Source of the DNA: Microbacterium paraoxydans
GTDB lineage: Bacteria; Actinomycetota; Actinomycetes; Actinomycetales; Microbacteriaceae
DNA: 64,000 nucleotides
NCBI RefSeq assembly: GCF_900105335.1
Contig: NZ_LT629770.1
Span: 3,100,001-3,164,000 of the forward strand
Reading direction: 5' to 3'
Part shown: positions 26,005 to 34,366 of the stretch, piece by piece
Position numbering within the stretch: position 1 is the stretch's first letter
How the letters are laid out: every line of letters begins with the position of its first letter
Made by a program: the position numbers and the translations under genes
The notes under the pieces: model-generated
Database searches by the model: none
Told to the model about the DNA's origin: nothing
The model's input: only the letters and a program-made list of their open reading frames with translations

Positions 26005-26756
26005 ACCCTGGAACGCTTATCGTCGACGGAGTTCTGTGGATCGCCATCCCCGTGGCGATCCTCGCCGGGCTCGTCTCCTTCGTCTCACCGTGCGTCCTCC
26101 CTTTGGTGCCCGGGTACCTGGGGTACCTCGGGGGAACTGTGCGGCCAGAACAGGGCAAGAGCGGAAGCCGAGAGTCGCACCGCGGTCGACTGATGCTGGG
26201 GGTGGCGCTGTTCATCGCAGGTTTCACGACCGTCTTCGTCGCCGTGACCATCCTCGGCGGTGCGTTCGGCTTCGTGCTGCTGCAGTACGCGAACATTCTC
26301 ACCAGGGTGTTCGGCGCCGTCATCATCGTGATGGGCTTCGTCTTCATCGGACTCTTCGGCGTCGCGCAGCGAACGATGCGCCCACGGATCGGCAGTCGTG
26401 CAGGTCTGGTCGGCGCCCCGCTGCTGGGGTTCGCACTCGGAGTGGGGTGGACACCCTGCATCGGCCCGACACTCGCCGCAATCATCTCGATGTCATGGAA
26501 CTTGGGTGACCCCGCTCGAGCCGGCCTGCTCGGGCTGGCGTACTCCCTCGGCCTCGGTATCCCCTTCATCGTCCTCGCCGCCGGGTGGGGATGGGCGTCC
26601 TCCTCGCTCGCCTTCCTCCGACGCCATGTCCGCACGCTCAACCTCATCGGCGGAGCGATGCTCGTCGCTCTCGGGATCCTGATGGTCTCCGGCCTCTGGA
26701 CCGCTCTCATGTCCCAACTTCAGCAGGTGATTATCAATGTCCCGCTCCCTCTCTGA
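26001..26756 (+). CDS. ccdA: CcdA-type cytochrome c biogenesis / thiol transport protein
   Basis: 251 aa with six helices. Two redox cysteines lie in the conserved SFVSPCVLPLVPGYLGYL (helix 1) and GVGWTPCIGPTLAAI (helix 4), the CcdA/DsbD-beta signature. It carries reducing power across the membrane to TlpA/ResA. It starts on the tlpA stop and its 3' end overlaps resB by 20 bp, so the three are tightly coupled. Confidence 0.94.
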   Translation: MNPGTLIVDGVLWIAIPVAILAGLVSFVSPCVLPLVPGYLGYLGGTVRPEQGKSGSRESHRGRLMLGVALFIAGFTTVFVAVTILGGAFGFVLLQYANILTRVFGAVIIVMGFVFIGLFGVAQRTMRPRIGSRAGLVGAPLLGFALGVGWTPCIGPTLAAIISMSWNLGDPARAGLLGLAYSLGLGIPFIVLAAGWGWASSSLAFLRRHVRTLNLIGGAMLVALGILMVSGLWTALMSQLQQVIINVPLPL

Positions 26757-28413
26757 CCCCGACACCAAGGGCGATCCGCTCCGGCCAGCCGACCACGCCG
26801 ATACCGGCGCAACATCTGGGGTGACGAGCCCGGCGCTCAGGGTGACCGGCTGGCTGCGATGGGGGTGGACACAACTGACGAGCATGCGCACCGCCTTGTT
26901 GCTGCTTCTGCTCCTCGCTGTCGCAGCGATCCCCGGTTCACTGTTCCCGCAACGCAGCGCAGACCCCAACGGCGTGGTGCAATGGCGAAGGAACAACCCC
27001 GATGCGTTCCCGCTCGCGGACGGCCTTGGACTGTTCGACGTCTACATCTCACCGTGGTTCTCCGCCATCCATCTTCTGCTGTTCGTCTCGCTCATCGGGT
27101 GTGTGATCCCGCGTGCGAAGCACCACTATGTCGCGCTGCGGTCACGACCTCCGCGCACTCCGTCCCGACTGTCGAGGTTGCCCGCTCATCGCGAGAGGTT
27201 CATCGCTGGGAAGGGTGGCGATGCTGAGGGGGCTGTCTCCGCGGCTTCCGACATGCTGCGCAGATCCGGTTACCGCGTCGAGCGTTACGACCAGGGAGGC
27301 ACCTACTCGGTATCAGCAGAGCGCGGCTACCTCCGTGAGACCGGCAACCTCGTCTTCCATGTCGCGCTCGTCGGGGTGCTCCTCTCGGTCGCAGTAGGCG
27401 GATCCTTCGCGTACACCGGACAACGAGTCGTGGTGGAGGGGACGACGTTCGTGAATGCTCTGAGCGATTACTCGTCCTTCAACCCGGGACGATTCGTCGA
27501 CGGCGCGGGACTTGTTCCGTACTCGCTCACGCTCGACGACTTCCGTGTCGCCTATCGACTGCCGGGCACACCGGGCGCGGGACAGGCAGAGAACTTCGAT
27601 GCGCAGATCACGGTCCGCCAGCCGGGCGAGCAGGACAGTGAGCGCAGCGTTCGAGTGAACTACCCGACCACGATTGCGAATGACCGGATCTACCTCCTGG
27701 GGAACGGGTACGCCCCGACGCTGACCGTGAGGAACGGCGACGGCGACGTCGTGTTCAGTGAGTCGCAGCCATTCCTGCCGCAGGACTCGAACATGACCTC
27801 CCTGGGCATCATCAAAATCCCGGACGGGCTACCGAAGCAAGTCGGGCTCGTCGGGTTCTTCTACCCCACGCAGGGCACTCTCCCGTCAGGTGCGTTCACG
27901 TCCATCTACCCCGACGTCGTCGATCCCGTGCTCACCTTCAACGTCTTCAGCGGGGACCTCGGCATCGACGACGGCACGCCGCGCTCCGTCTACACGCTCG
28001 ACGTGAGCGGACTCGACCAGGAGACGGGCGGCGACAGCGGCACCGACTCGTTGGAACTCCGACCCGGTGACACGGCCGACCTCCCGAATGGCTGGGGGTC
28101 CGTCACGTGGGAGATCGCGGAGGAACAGCAACCAGTGAAGCGATTCGCCTCGCTGCAGATCCAACAAGATCCGAGCAGTGGGGGAGTGCTCCTCTTCTCG
28201 GTGATTGCCATGGTGGGTCTCTTCGCAGGCCTGTTCGTACCCCGGCGTCGCGTGTGGGTGAAAGCCCGCGACGGGATCGACGGCATCCACATCGAGTACG
28301 CCGGCCTCGCGCGCGGCGACGACCCCACGCTGCAACGAGCGGTCGACGATCTCGCACATCGTCACTCGACTTCGCTCGGCGCGGAGCCTGTGAAGCCCGC
28401 CGGCCACTTCTGA
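26737..28413 (+). CDS. resB: ResB-like system II cytochrome c synthase subunit
   Basis: 558 aa. Three N-terminal helices are present (MRTALLLLLLLAVAAIPGSL; SAIHLLLFVSLIGCVIP; LVFHVALVGVLLSVAVGGSF). A large external domain follows and a final helix (VLLFSVIAMVGLFAGLFVP). PQR and WFSAIHLLLF are typical ResB motifs. With CcsB it forms the heme delivery and ligation complex of system II. ATG 26737 overlaps the ccdA 3' end. Confidence 0.93.
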   Translation: MSRSLSDPDTKGDPLRPADHADTGATSGVTSPALRVTGWLRWGWTQLTSMRTALLLLLLLAVAAIPGSLFPQRSADPNGVVQWRRNNPDAFPLADGLGLFDVYISPWFSAIHLLLFVSLIGCVIPRAKHHYVALRSRPPRTPSRLSRLPAHRERFIAGKGGDAEGAVSAASDMLRRSGYRVERYDQGGTYSVSAERGYLRETGNLVFHVALVGVLLSVAVGGSFAYTGQRVVVEGTTFVNALSDYSSFNPGRFVDGAGLVPYSLTLDDFRVAYRLPGTPGAGQAENFDAQITVRQPGEQDSERSVRVNYPTTIANDRIYLLGNGYAPTLTVRNGDGDVVFSESQPFLPQDSNMTSLGIIKIPDGLPKQVGLVGFFYPTQGTLPSGAFTSIYPDVVDPVLTFNVFSGDLGIDDGTPRSVYTLDVSGLDQETGGDSGTDSLELRPGDTADLPNGWGSVTWEIAEEQQPVKRFASLQIQQDPSSGGVLLFSVIAMVGLFAGLFVPRRRVWVKARDGIDGIHIEYAGLARGDDPTLQRAVDDLAHRHSTSLGAEPVKPAGHF

Positions 28414-28452
28414 CAACGACCAGCAGCACGACACGACCGAAAGGAACCCGTC

Positions 28453-29460
28453 ATGAATCAGCTCAGCCTCGACGGCATCTCCCTCCTCCTCGTCTGGACC
28501 GCGATTGCCACCTACCTCCTCGCGTTCACCGCGTACACCATCGACCTCGCGCAGCGCAGCGCCGCACCGGTTGCCGTTCCCGTGCGAAGATTGGCGACCG
28601 TCGGCGGGCGTGGGCCGGCATCCTCGTCCGAAGAGCTCGCCGGAGATGTCCCCGGCGCCGACACCGCTCTACAGCGGCCACCCCGACGCTTGTGGGCGCG
28701 AATCGGAACGTCGCTCACGGTTCTGGCGTTCCTCTTCCAGCTAGGAGGAACTCTCGGCAGAGGCATTGCGGCCGAGCGGGTCCCGTGGGCCAACATGTAC
28801 GAGTTCGCGCTCACCGGGACGCTCCTCATCGTCGCCGTGTACCTCGTGGTGCTGCGGCTGTACGATCTTCGATTCTTGGGCGCGTTCCTGCTCGGAATGA
28901 CCGTGCTGCTTCTCGGAGGTGCGACTCTCGGCTTCTATGTCGAGGTTGTGCCGCTGATGGATCCGCTGAAGAGCGTGTGGCTGGTGATCCACGTGTTCGT
29001 GGCTTCGCTCGCCACAGCTCTGTTCGCTCTCGCCTGCGGCGTGTCAATCACCCAACTGATGCAGGGTAGGCGCGAGCGTCTCCTCAGTGACGCTCCGGAC
29101 GCGCGAAAGCAGAAGCGCGGTCCTCGCTTCCTTCGCACGATCCCGTCCGCGGACGCGCTGGAGACCCTGGCGTACCGCTTCACTATCGTCGGCTTCATGT
29201 TCTGGAGCTTCACCCTCATCGCGGGAGCGATCTGGGCGAACGACTCGTGGGGTCGCTACTGGGGATTCGACGTCAAAGAGGTGTGGACCTTCGTGATCTG
29301 GGTCCTTTACGCGGGGTACATCCACGCGCGCGCCACCCGGGGGTGGCGTGGTTCCCGGTCTGCGTGGCTGTCGATTGTTGGGTTCGCAGCAGTGCTGTTC
29401 AACTTCTCCGTCGTGAACATCTACTTCCCGGGGCTCCATTCCTACTCCGGGCTGACGTGA
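28453..29460 (+). CDS. ccsB: CcsB/ResC-like cytochrome c maturation protein
   Basis: 335 aa. Membrane protein with the tryptophan-rich heme-handling signature WGRYWGFDVKEVWTFVIW near residue 275, and conserved VPWANMYEFALTG and VIHVFVASLATALFAL (external His). The start follows gaaagga. It partners ResB in attaching heme to CxxCH apocytochromes. No gene with a CxxCH motif is visible on the element, so substrates must be chromosomal. It ends the plus-strand series that began at 13848. Confidence 0.93.
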   Translation: MNQLSLDGISLLLVWTAIATYLLAFTAYTIDLAQRSAAPVAVPVRRLATVGGRGPASSSEELAGDVPGADTALQRPPRRLWARIGTSLTVLAFLFQLGGTLGRGIAAERVPWANMYEFALTGTLLIVAVYLVVLRLYDLRFLGAFLLGMTVLLLGGATLGFYVEVVPLMDPLKSVWLVIHVFVASLATALFALACGVSITQLMQGRRERLLSDAPDARKQKRGPRFLRTIPSADALETLAYRFTIVGFMFWSFTLIAGAIWANDSWGRYWGFDVKEVWTFVIWVLYAGYIHARATRGWRGSRSAWLSIVGFAAVLFNFSVVNIYFPGLHSYSGLT

Positions 29461-29483
29461 TCCGGTGGGGCCGCGGTGCTATC

Positions 29484-30851
29484 TCACACGTAGACGCCGC
29501 GGTCCTCCATGAAACGCACCGGGTTGGTGTAGCCACCGTTGAGGTACACCTCGAAGTGCAGATGGCACCCGAAGGATCGCCCGGTGTTGCCCGCGTATGC
29601 GATGACCTGTCCCGACTCGACCCACTGACCGCGACGAACGGCGATTCCGCCCGGCTTGATGTGTGCGTAGCCCGAGCTCACGCCGCCACCGTGCTGAATA
29701 CGGACGTAGTTGCCGTAGTTCCCGTTGGCTCCGGCATAGTCGACTGTTCCCGAGTTCGCGGCGTAGATCGCCGCACCGCATCCGTTCGCCAGGTCTGCGC
29801 CGTAGTGGTAGCTCGATGAGCAGCCCTGGGGTCCGCAGATCGGGGTCCGTGGACCGTAGCTCGAGCTGCGTGCGCCACCGTGCGGTCGAACCCACCCTCC
29901 GCTACCGGCCTGGCCCCCTCCGCCCCCGTTGCCGCCGCTGTTCGCCGCGGCTTCGGCGGCTTCTCTCTCCCGACGAGCCTTCTCCTCCGCGGCACGCGCT
30001 GCGACGCCGGCCTGGTAAGCGGCAACCGTTTGCGCGGTCGTGTCCTGAAGCGCCGCGAGCTGTGCCTTCAGCGTCTCGAGGTAGGTGGTCTGCTCGTCGA
30101 GCGCAGCCTGTGCGGCGTCTGCGGCTTCCTGCGCTGCTGTCATCTTCTGCTCCGCGACCTGCTGCAGTCGGTCGCGCTCGTCTCGAGCGACGACCGCCTG
30201 ATCTGTGAGCGACTGTGCCGCGTTCTTCGACGAGATTGCTTCGTCGTAGACCGCGCGGTTGTACTGCATGAACTTGTCGAGCGTTCCCAATCGCGACAGC
30301 AGCTCATCCGATTCGGCTGCAGAGCCTGCGAAGAACAGCTGCAGCGTGGTGTCGTCGCCACCGTTGCGATAGAGCTGCGCCGCCAGCTGTCCGGCTTTCC
30401 TCGACGCCTCCTCAGCGATGAGGGTCTGTTCGTCGGCTTGCGCCTGCAGGTCGTCTGCGACCCGGATCGCCTCGAAGTACTGCTGCTGCGCTGCGTAGAA
30501 CTCGTCGGATGCGAGCAGTGCTGCGGCCTCGGTGTCAGCGACCTTCTGCGTCAGCGACTGAATGAGGCCTTGGATGCGTTGAACTTCGACACCCTTCGCT
30601 GCCTCGTTGCCCTTGGCGCGCTGAACGTCGTCCCACGACGGGTACGTTGCGGCATGTGCGATGGAAACGCCGGATCCGACCCCGAACGCTGCGAGCGCCA
30701 CCACGCTCAAGGCGCCGAGCTCGAAGACGCCGCGGCGATTGATTGGGCGCTTCCACAGTCGATCCCTCTCGGCGGGTTTCGGGGCACAGCCGCAGTCATC
30801 AGCAGCCGACGCGGAAGCGAGATCAGCGGCTGTCGGGCGTATCGGACTCAC
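29484..30851 (-). CDS. M23-family peptidase with N-terminal coiled coil
   Basis: 455 aa. A cytoplasmic N-terminus with DDCGCAPKP is followed by a membrane helix (GALSVVALAAFGVGSGVSIA). A long Ala/Glu/Gln coiled coil (about 75-310), a Gly-rich linker and a C-terminal M23 domain (HYGADLANG, HLHFEV) follow. The plan resembles the EnvC, RipA or CwlO-type regulators and hydrolases of cell-wall cleavage. It is divergent from the arsR-like gene at 30951, and the two share the palindrome at 30890-30911. That would place a cell-wall enzyme under metal- or thiol-responsive control. Confidence 0.9.
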   Translation of the reverse strand: MSPIRPTAADLASASAADDCGCAPKPAERDRLWKRPINRRGVFELGALSVVALAAFGVGSGVSIAHAATYPSWDDVQRAKGNEAAKGVEVQRIQGLIQSLTQKVADTEAAALLASDEFYAAQQQYFEAIRVADDLQAQADEQTLIAEEASRKAGQLAAQLYRNGGDDTTLQLFFAGSAAESDELLSRLGTLDKFMQYNRAVYDEAISSKNAAQSLTDQAVVARDERDRLQQVAEQKMTAAQEAADAAQAALDEQTTYLETLKAQLAALQDTTAQTVAAYQAGVAARAAEEKARREREAAEAAANSGGNGGGGGQAGSGGWVRPHGGARSSSYGPRTPICGPQGCSSSYHYGADLANGCGAAIYAANSGTVDYAGANGNYGNYVRIQHGGGVSSGYAHIKPGGIAVRRGQWVESGQVIAYAGNTGRSFGCHLHFEVYLNGGYTNPVRFMEDRGVYV

Positions 30852-30889
30852 GCGTTTGGCTCCTCATCGCTGGGATATCGCCTTCAAGT

Positions 30890-30911
30890 TACATCACGAA
30901 TTCGTGATGTA
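30890..30911. promoter_or_regulatory. 22-bp perfect palindromic operator
   Basis: The palindrome consists of tacatcacgaa and its exact reverse complement, centred in the 99-bp gap between the divergent M23 and arsR-type genes. A perfect dyad of this length is a strong dimeric-repressor site. The adjacent ArsR-family protein is the obvious ligand. Confidence 0.8.
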
Positions 30912-30950
30912 TCGTCAATTCGGAGAGAGTGTCGTCGTCGTAGACTCACT

Positions 30951-31307
30951 ATGGTGACGCGAGACATGCACTTCGATGCGGCGACGATGTTGCCGTCGAG
31001 CGCAGCCGTTCGGCTGGCGGAAGTCATGCACGGCCTCTCCTCTCCGGTGCGGCTGCGGATCCTCACCGCGCTGCGACAATCGTCGCTGACCGTCACCCAG
31101 CTCTGCGAAGCTGTGGGAGCTGGTCAGACAGCCGTGTCGAACCACCTACGGCTGATGCGCGAGCTCGGCCTCGTGTCAGGAAATCGCGACGGGCGCAACG
31201 TCCGCTACGACTTGTACGACGACCACGTCATGGCTCTGCTTGATGGCGTGCTTGGCCACGTGGCGTACCTCCCGACCGGTGTCGAGACCAGTCCACAGGA
31301 CAAGTAG
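30951..31307 (+). CDS. ArsR/SmtB-family regulator
   Basis: 118 aa from ATG 30951. Winged helix-turn-helix: MHGLSSPVRLRILTALRQ, recognition helix AGQTAVSNHLRLMRELGLV, and wing GNRDGRNVRYDLYDDHV. The C-terminal part DDHVMALLDGVLGHVAYL has Asp/His residues spaced like the alpha-5 metal site of SmtB/NmtR (DxHxx...H). Cys is limited to one in the HTH, suggesting Zn, Ni or Co rather than Cd sensing. It probably represses itself and the divergent M23 gene, and perhaps other element genes, through the 22-bp palindrome. Confidence 0.85.
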   Translation: MVTRDMHFDAATMLPSSAAVRLAEVMHGLSSPVRLRILTALRQSSLTVTQLCEAVGAGQTAVSNHLRLMRELGLVSGNRDGRNVRYDLYDDHVMALLDGVLGHVAYLPTGVETSPQDK

Positions 31308-31323
31308 CCGGCTCGCTCTCTGG

Positions 31324-32262
31324 TTAGGGACGTGCCGTCTCGAGAGACGACAGCTCCAGTTCTATGAGCTCTCGTACGAACTCGCCGAGAGCGCCTAGCA
31401 CGAGCGCGACCTCCGAGCTTGAAGGAGGGACGTCGCCATGCACGAGACGACTTCGGACGTCGTACGCATAGCTGAAGAAATCACGCGCCGTTCGATCCAA
31501 GAAGGTGCGCGGGTTCAAATGGTCTGCGAGTCGGGCGCTCGCAGAGCTGATGCTCTCCTTGTGCAACGATCCGATCCGATTCTCCAACGACTTCTTACTG
31601 ATAGGTGACAGCGTCTGATCGGCTCGGACTACGGCGGCAAGTCGGCGAAGAGCGATTCGTTCCTCACTAGAGACCTTCTTGCGGACGACCATGGCTTCGG
31701 CGGCGGACGTGAGCATGAGAAGACGGGCGTCATCCGTGGGCATTCGCCAACTGGCAACATATAGGTCGAATGCCAGAGAACCGTGCGGTGAGGCGGTCGC
31801 GGAGCGCATCGCGCGCTGGAACGTCGCGCCCACGGTCTGCGCGGGCGTATGAGCGCGAACTGTTGCGCTCAGTCGAGGCACGACGATGTCCTCCGATGTC
31901 AGGTGCACCGTGACCCCCGGGCGAAAGCGGGCAGCGCGAACTCCTGTCGGGAGAGCCTCATTGAGGTCGCGCAGCGCGGTCTCAGACATCCCAGCGGATG
32001 CCTCGCGGGACAAGAAGTCGAAGTAGATTCCTGTGCGTAAAGAAGTGAGCCGCAGCGCCGGAAGAAGTTCATTGGCCCGTTGCTCCGCTATTTCAGCGGT
32101 CGGGTAGCCGGATCCGCAAAACGCCGCTCTCTCGGCGTCCGCGAGCGGCCCATTCGACTGGAGCCAGATGCTCTCGCTGTTCGACTCTGATAGCGAGAGT
32201 CGACTCTCGGCGGTGTCCGGATTGCTGTTTCCTACATGCAGCGGTACGCGGAACGAATACAT
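31324..32262 (-). CDS. HEPN-domain protein (Apea-like)
   Basis: 312 aa. The N-terminal half is unassigned. The C-terminal half (about 160-305) is helical and matches HEPN/Apea-like domains. It contains LTSAAEAMVVRKKVSSEER, a middle basic helix, and the RxxxxH signature in YDVRSRLVHGDV (about 280). In the family this motif is a metal-independent RNase active site, frequent in antiviral and toxin systems. It is divergent from the gene at 32417, with about 150 bp between the starts, and the two may form a defence pair. The assignment rests on motif reading only. Confidence 0.6.
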   Translation of the reverse strand: MYSFRVPLHVGNSNPDTAESRLSLSESNSESIWLQSNGPLADAERAAFCGSGYPTAEIAEQRANELLPALRLTSLRTGIYFDFLSREASAGMSETALRDLNEALPTGVRAARFRPGVTVHLTSEDIVVPRLSATVRAHTPAQTVGATFQRAMRSATASPHGSLAFDLYVASWRMPTDDARLLMLTSAAEAMVVRKKVSSEERIALRRLAAVVRADQTLSPISKKSLENRIGSLHKESISSASARLADHLNPRTFLDRTARDFFSYAYDVRSRLVHGDVPPSSSEVALVLGALGEFVRELIELELSSLETARP

Positions 32263-32416
32263 GGAGCGAGCGTATCGAGACTGCGGCCGGCGCGGCCCGC
32301 TTCAGCCGGGCTATGGTTCGCGTTGCCGGCGACGCCTTGAGGCGGGGCAGTGCAACTTCGGGCTGGCGAGCAGGGTGCATCGCTACTCTGGTCGCAGGTG
32401 GCGGAGGAGGCAGACG

Positions 32417-33775
32417 GTGAATACGAACGACACACCTGTCGAGATCTCGGAGATCAGCGAACAGCGATTCAACGCTTTCGTGGTCTGGGCCCGGGGGGCG
32501 GGCCCACTTGCGCCGACCAAGGAAGTTGCGTGGCTGGAGATCCGACCCGCTAAGGTGCTCGGCGTATTATTAGTTGACTCGACCGACCGCGAGCTCCACA
32601 GTTGCGTGCTCGCTCCCGACCTCTCTGGACGCTATCGGGGAGTCAGGTTGCTAGGCCCACACGCAGATGTACGTGCCGCGGTGAATGCGACTGCGGAAGC
32701 TATGGCGAATGTTCACGCGGACTACGACAACTCACGCACTCAAGGCGATGAGAGGCCTTCCGAGAACTTCTTCAGAGTGGCTTCGAACGAGGATCGCTTG
32801 CACGTTCGATTCAAGTACCTACGAGATCAGACGAGTGCCGTCGCTGCGCGTCGCCTCATAGAGGTCGCCATGCGTTGGTACGAGAACCAAGATGGAACCT
32901 TCGTCGAGCAGTTTCAGACCACTGCCTTCGATGCCAGGGTGTGGGAACTATATGTATGGGCGCTGATGCGTGAGGCGGGTCTACGAGTCGAACAGCCCAA
33001 GCCCGCGCCAGACTTCCTTGCACGAGGTGTGTTCGGAGATTTCTACGTCGAGGCAACGACCGCGAACCCGCCGCCAGTGCACAACGTGCCCGTTCCGCCG
33101 GAGACGGCTGACGAGCTTTTTGACTATGCGCACAACTACCTGCCGACTCGCTTCTCCGGCCCGCTTGTTGCAAAGCTCAGAAAGCGCTACTGGGAGCGAA
33201 CCGGAGCGCGGAAGATACCCTTCGTGATTGCTGTGCAAGACTTCCATCAGGACCTGTCGATGACGTGGAGCCAGCCCGCGCTGTACGAATACCTCTACGG
33301 TGTGCGCATCGAAGATGTGGAGCGGGATGGAGTCGTCCGCCAGGTCGAGGTCCCCGTCGGAACACTTAAATGGGGCACGAAGGAGCTTGAGTCCGGTTTC
33401 TTTAAGTTGCCTGATTCGGAGCGGATCAGTGCCGTGATCTTCAATGCAGCAGGGACACTCAGCAAGTTCAATCGCATGGGCATCGCGGCGGGGATGGGGG
33501 AGTCATCGCTGTTGGCGTTCCATCGCGGTTCTCGTTACGCGGAAGACAACTCGGGCGAGGTTGTGCCATTCAGTCAGCAGGTGGGTGAGGGATATGAGGA
33601 ACGCTGGATTGATGGCACCACTGTCTTCCACAACCCCGGGGCGCTCTACCCGCTTCCGCCCGAGGCCTTACCGGGTGCGGCGCACGTTAGCGAGCGAGCC
33701 GGCATGCGGGAGCAATCTTCTCCTGCCGGACATCTCGTCACCAGCACCACGAGCTTGGTGCTCCCGCAAGGATGA
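32417..33775 (+). CDS. hypothetical protein with PD-(D/E)XK-like nuclease motif
   Basis: 452 aa from GTG 32417, preceded by ggaggagg. The middle (about 175-225) reads FDARVWELYVWALMREAGL, then PAPDFLARGVFGDFYVEATT. Glu, then PD, a glycine turn and VEAxT resemble the core of restriction-endonuclease-fold enzymes. A later conserved-looking block is FVIAVQDFHQDLSM, and the C-terminal half ends in a low-complexity tail. I do not recognise the whole protein. It lies divergent from the HEPN protein in a defence-rich zone. Confidence 0.55.
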   Translation: MNTNDTPVEISEISEQRFNAFVVWARGAGPLAPTKEVAWLEIRPAKVLGVLLVDSTDRELHSCVLAPDLSGRYRGVRLLGPHADVRAAVNATAEAMANVHADYDNSRTQGDERPSENFFRVASNEDRLHVRFKYLRDQTSAVAARRLIEVAMRWYENQDGTFVEQFQTTAFDARVWELYVWALMREAGLRVEQPKPAPDFLARGVFGDFYVEATTANPPPVHNVPVPPETADELFDYAHNYLPTRFSGPLVAKLRKRYWERTGARKIPFVIAVQDFHQDLSMTWSQPALYEYLYGVRIEDVERDGVVRQVEVPVGTLKWGTKELESGFFKLPDSERISAVIFNAAGTLSKFNRMGIAAGMGESSLLAFHRGSRYAEDNSGEVVPFSQQVGEGYEERWIDGTTVFHNPGALYPLPPEALPGAAHVSERAGMREQSSPAGHLVTSTTSLVLPQG

Positions 33776-33782
33776 TCTCGGA

Positions 33783-34163
33783 TCAGTTACTCCATGACCA
33801 AGCGTCGTGTCGCGCGTCCCGTAGCGCTTCATCAAGGCGCCCCTCGATAAGCCGCGTGATGTTGCGGGGCGGATCCGCTTCGGGCAACGAGACGTTCAAC
33901 CACTGCGCCCATGTCCAGGAGTCGCTTACGCCGGTCTGGAGGGTGAGAAGAACCTCCCGCAGACCTGGAACCACCTCGCCGTCGTGCAGTTGAAAGACGG
34001 GGAAGAGGTAGACGCCGTCTTCGGTGCGCAACATGAGGAGGCTGAGATCGTTCCCAGCCTCCATGACCTCAGCCTCCGTCCGTCCGAGGGTGCGGGCCAT
34101 GCTGGTCACCGTGTAGCACGGACCGACGATCTCAGCCCAGGGGTTCGGTTCCTCCTCGGTCAC
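33783..34163 (-). CDS. hypothetical protein, possible MbcA/ParS-type antitoxin-like
   Basis: 126 aa. The N-terminal half resembles a helix-turn-helix region (YTVTSMARTLGRTEAEVMEA). The C-terminal half (LLTLQTGVSDSWTWAQWLN, NITRLIEGRLDEALRDARHD) has the rhythm of the toxin-binding domain found with RES toxins: a W-x-W-L box and a G-x-x-D-E helix. This is a weak resemblance. The ATG overlaps the stop of the VbhA-like gene (atga), so the two are coupled. No RES or Fic toxin follows within the operon. Confidence 0.5.
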   Translation of the reverse strand: MTEEEPNPWAEIVGPCYTVTSMARTLGRTEAEVMEAGNDLSLLMLRTEDGVYLFPVFQLHDGEVVPGLREVLLTLQTGVSDSWTWAQWLNVSLPEADPPRNITRLIEGRLDEALRDARHDAWSWSN

Positions 34164-34366
34164 GGCTCCTTCTCGGGTTTCCGGGTGTGGCGGCGACGAA
34201 CGTCTTCGATGATCTCGTCGAGGGTGCGGCGGCCCTCGATGTAGTTCCAGGCGTCGCGGATCGCATCACGTGTCGGAGCGAGGCCGTCGAGGCGGCAGGA
34301 GTGGAACGCTTCGAGGACTCCGTTCAGCCGCTCCTCTCGCGTACGGACGTGGTCATCGTTACCCAA
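34160..34366 (-). CDS. VbhA-like antitoxin domain protein
   Basis: 68 aa. The sequence fits the short VbhA antitoxin fold that inhibits Fic toxins: a helix with the motif RLDGLAPTRDAIRDAWNYI, then EGRRTLDEIIEDVRRRH. Family members read similarly (S-x-x-x-E-G-L...Y-x-x-G-x-x-x-x-D-E). The inhibitory S/TxxxE(G/N) region is only approximate. The gene overlaps the metallophosphoesterase by 8 bp and the next gene by 4 bp. The partner toxin is not identified. Confidence 0.5.
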   Translation of the reverse strand: MGNDDHVRTREERLNGVLEAFHSCRLDGLAPTRDAIRDAWNYIEGRRTLDEIIEDVRRRHTRKPEKEP

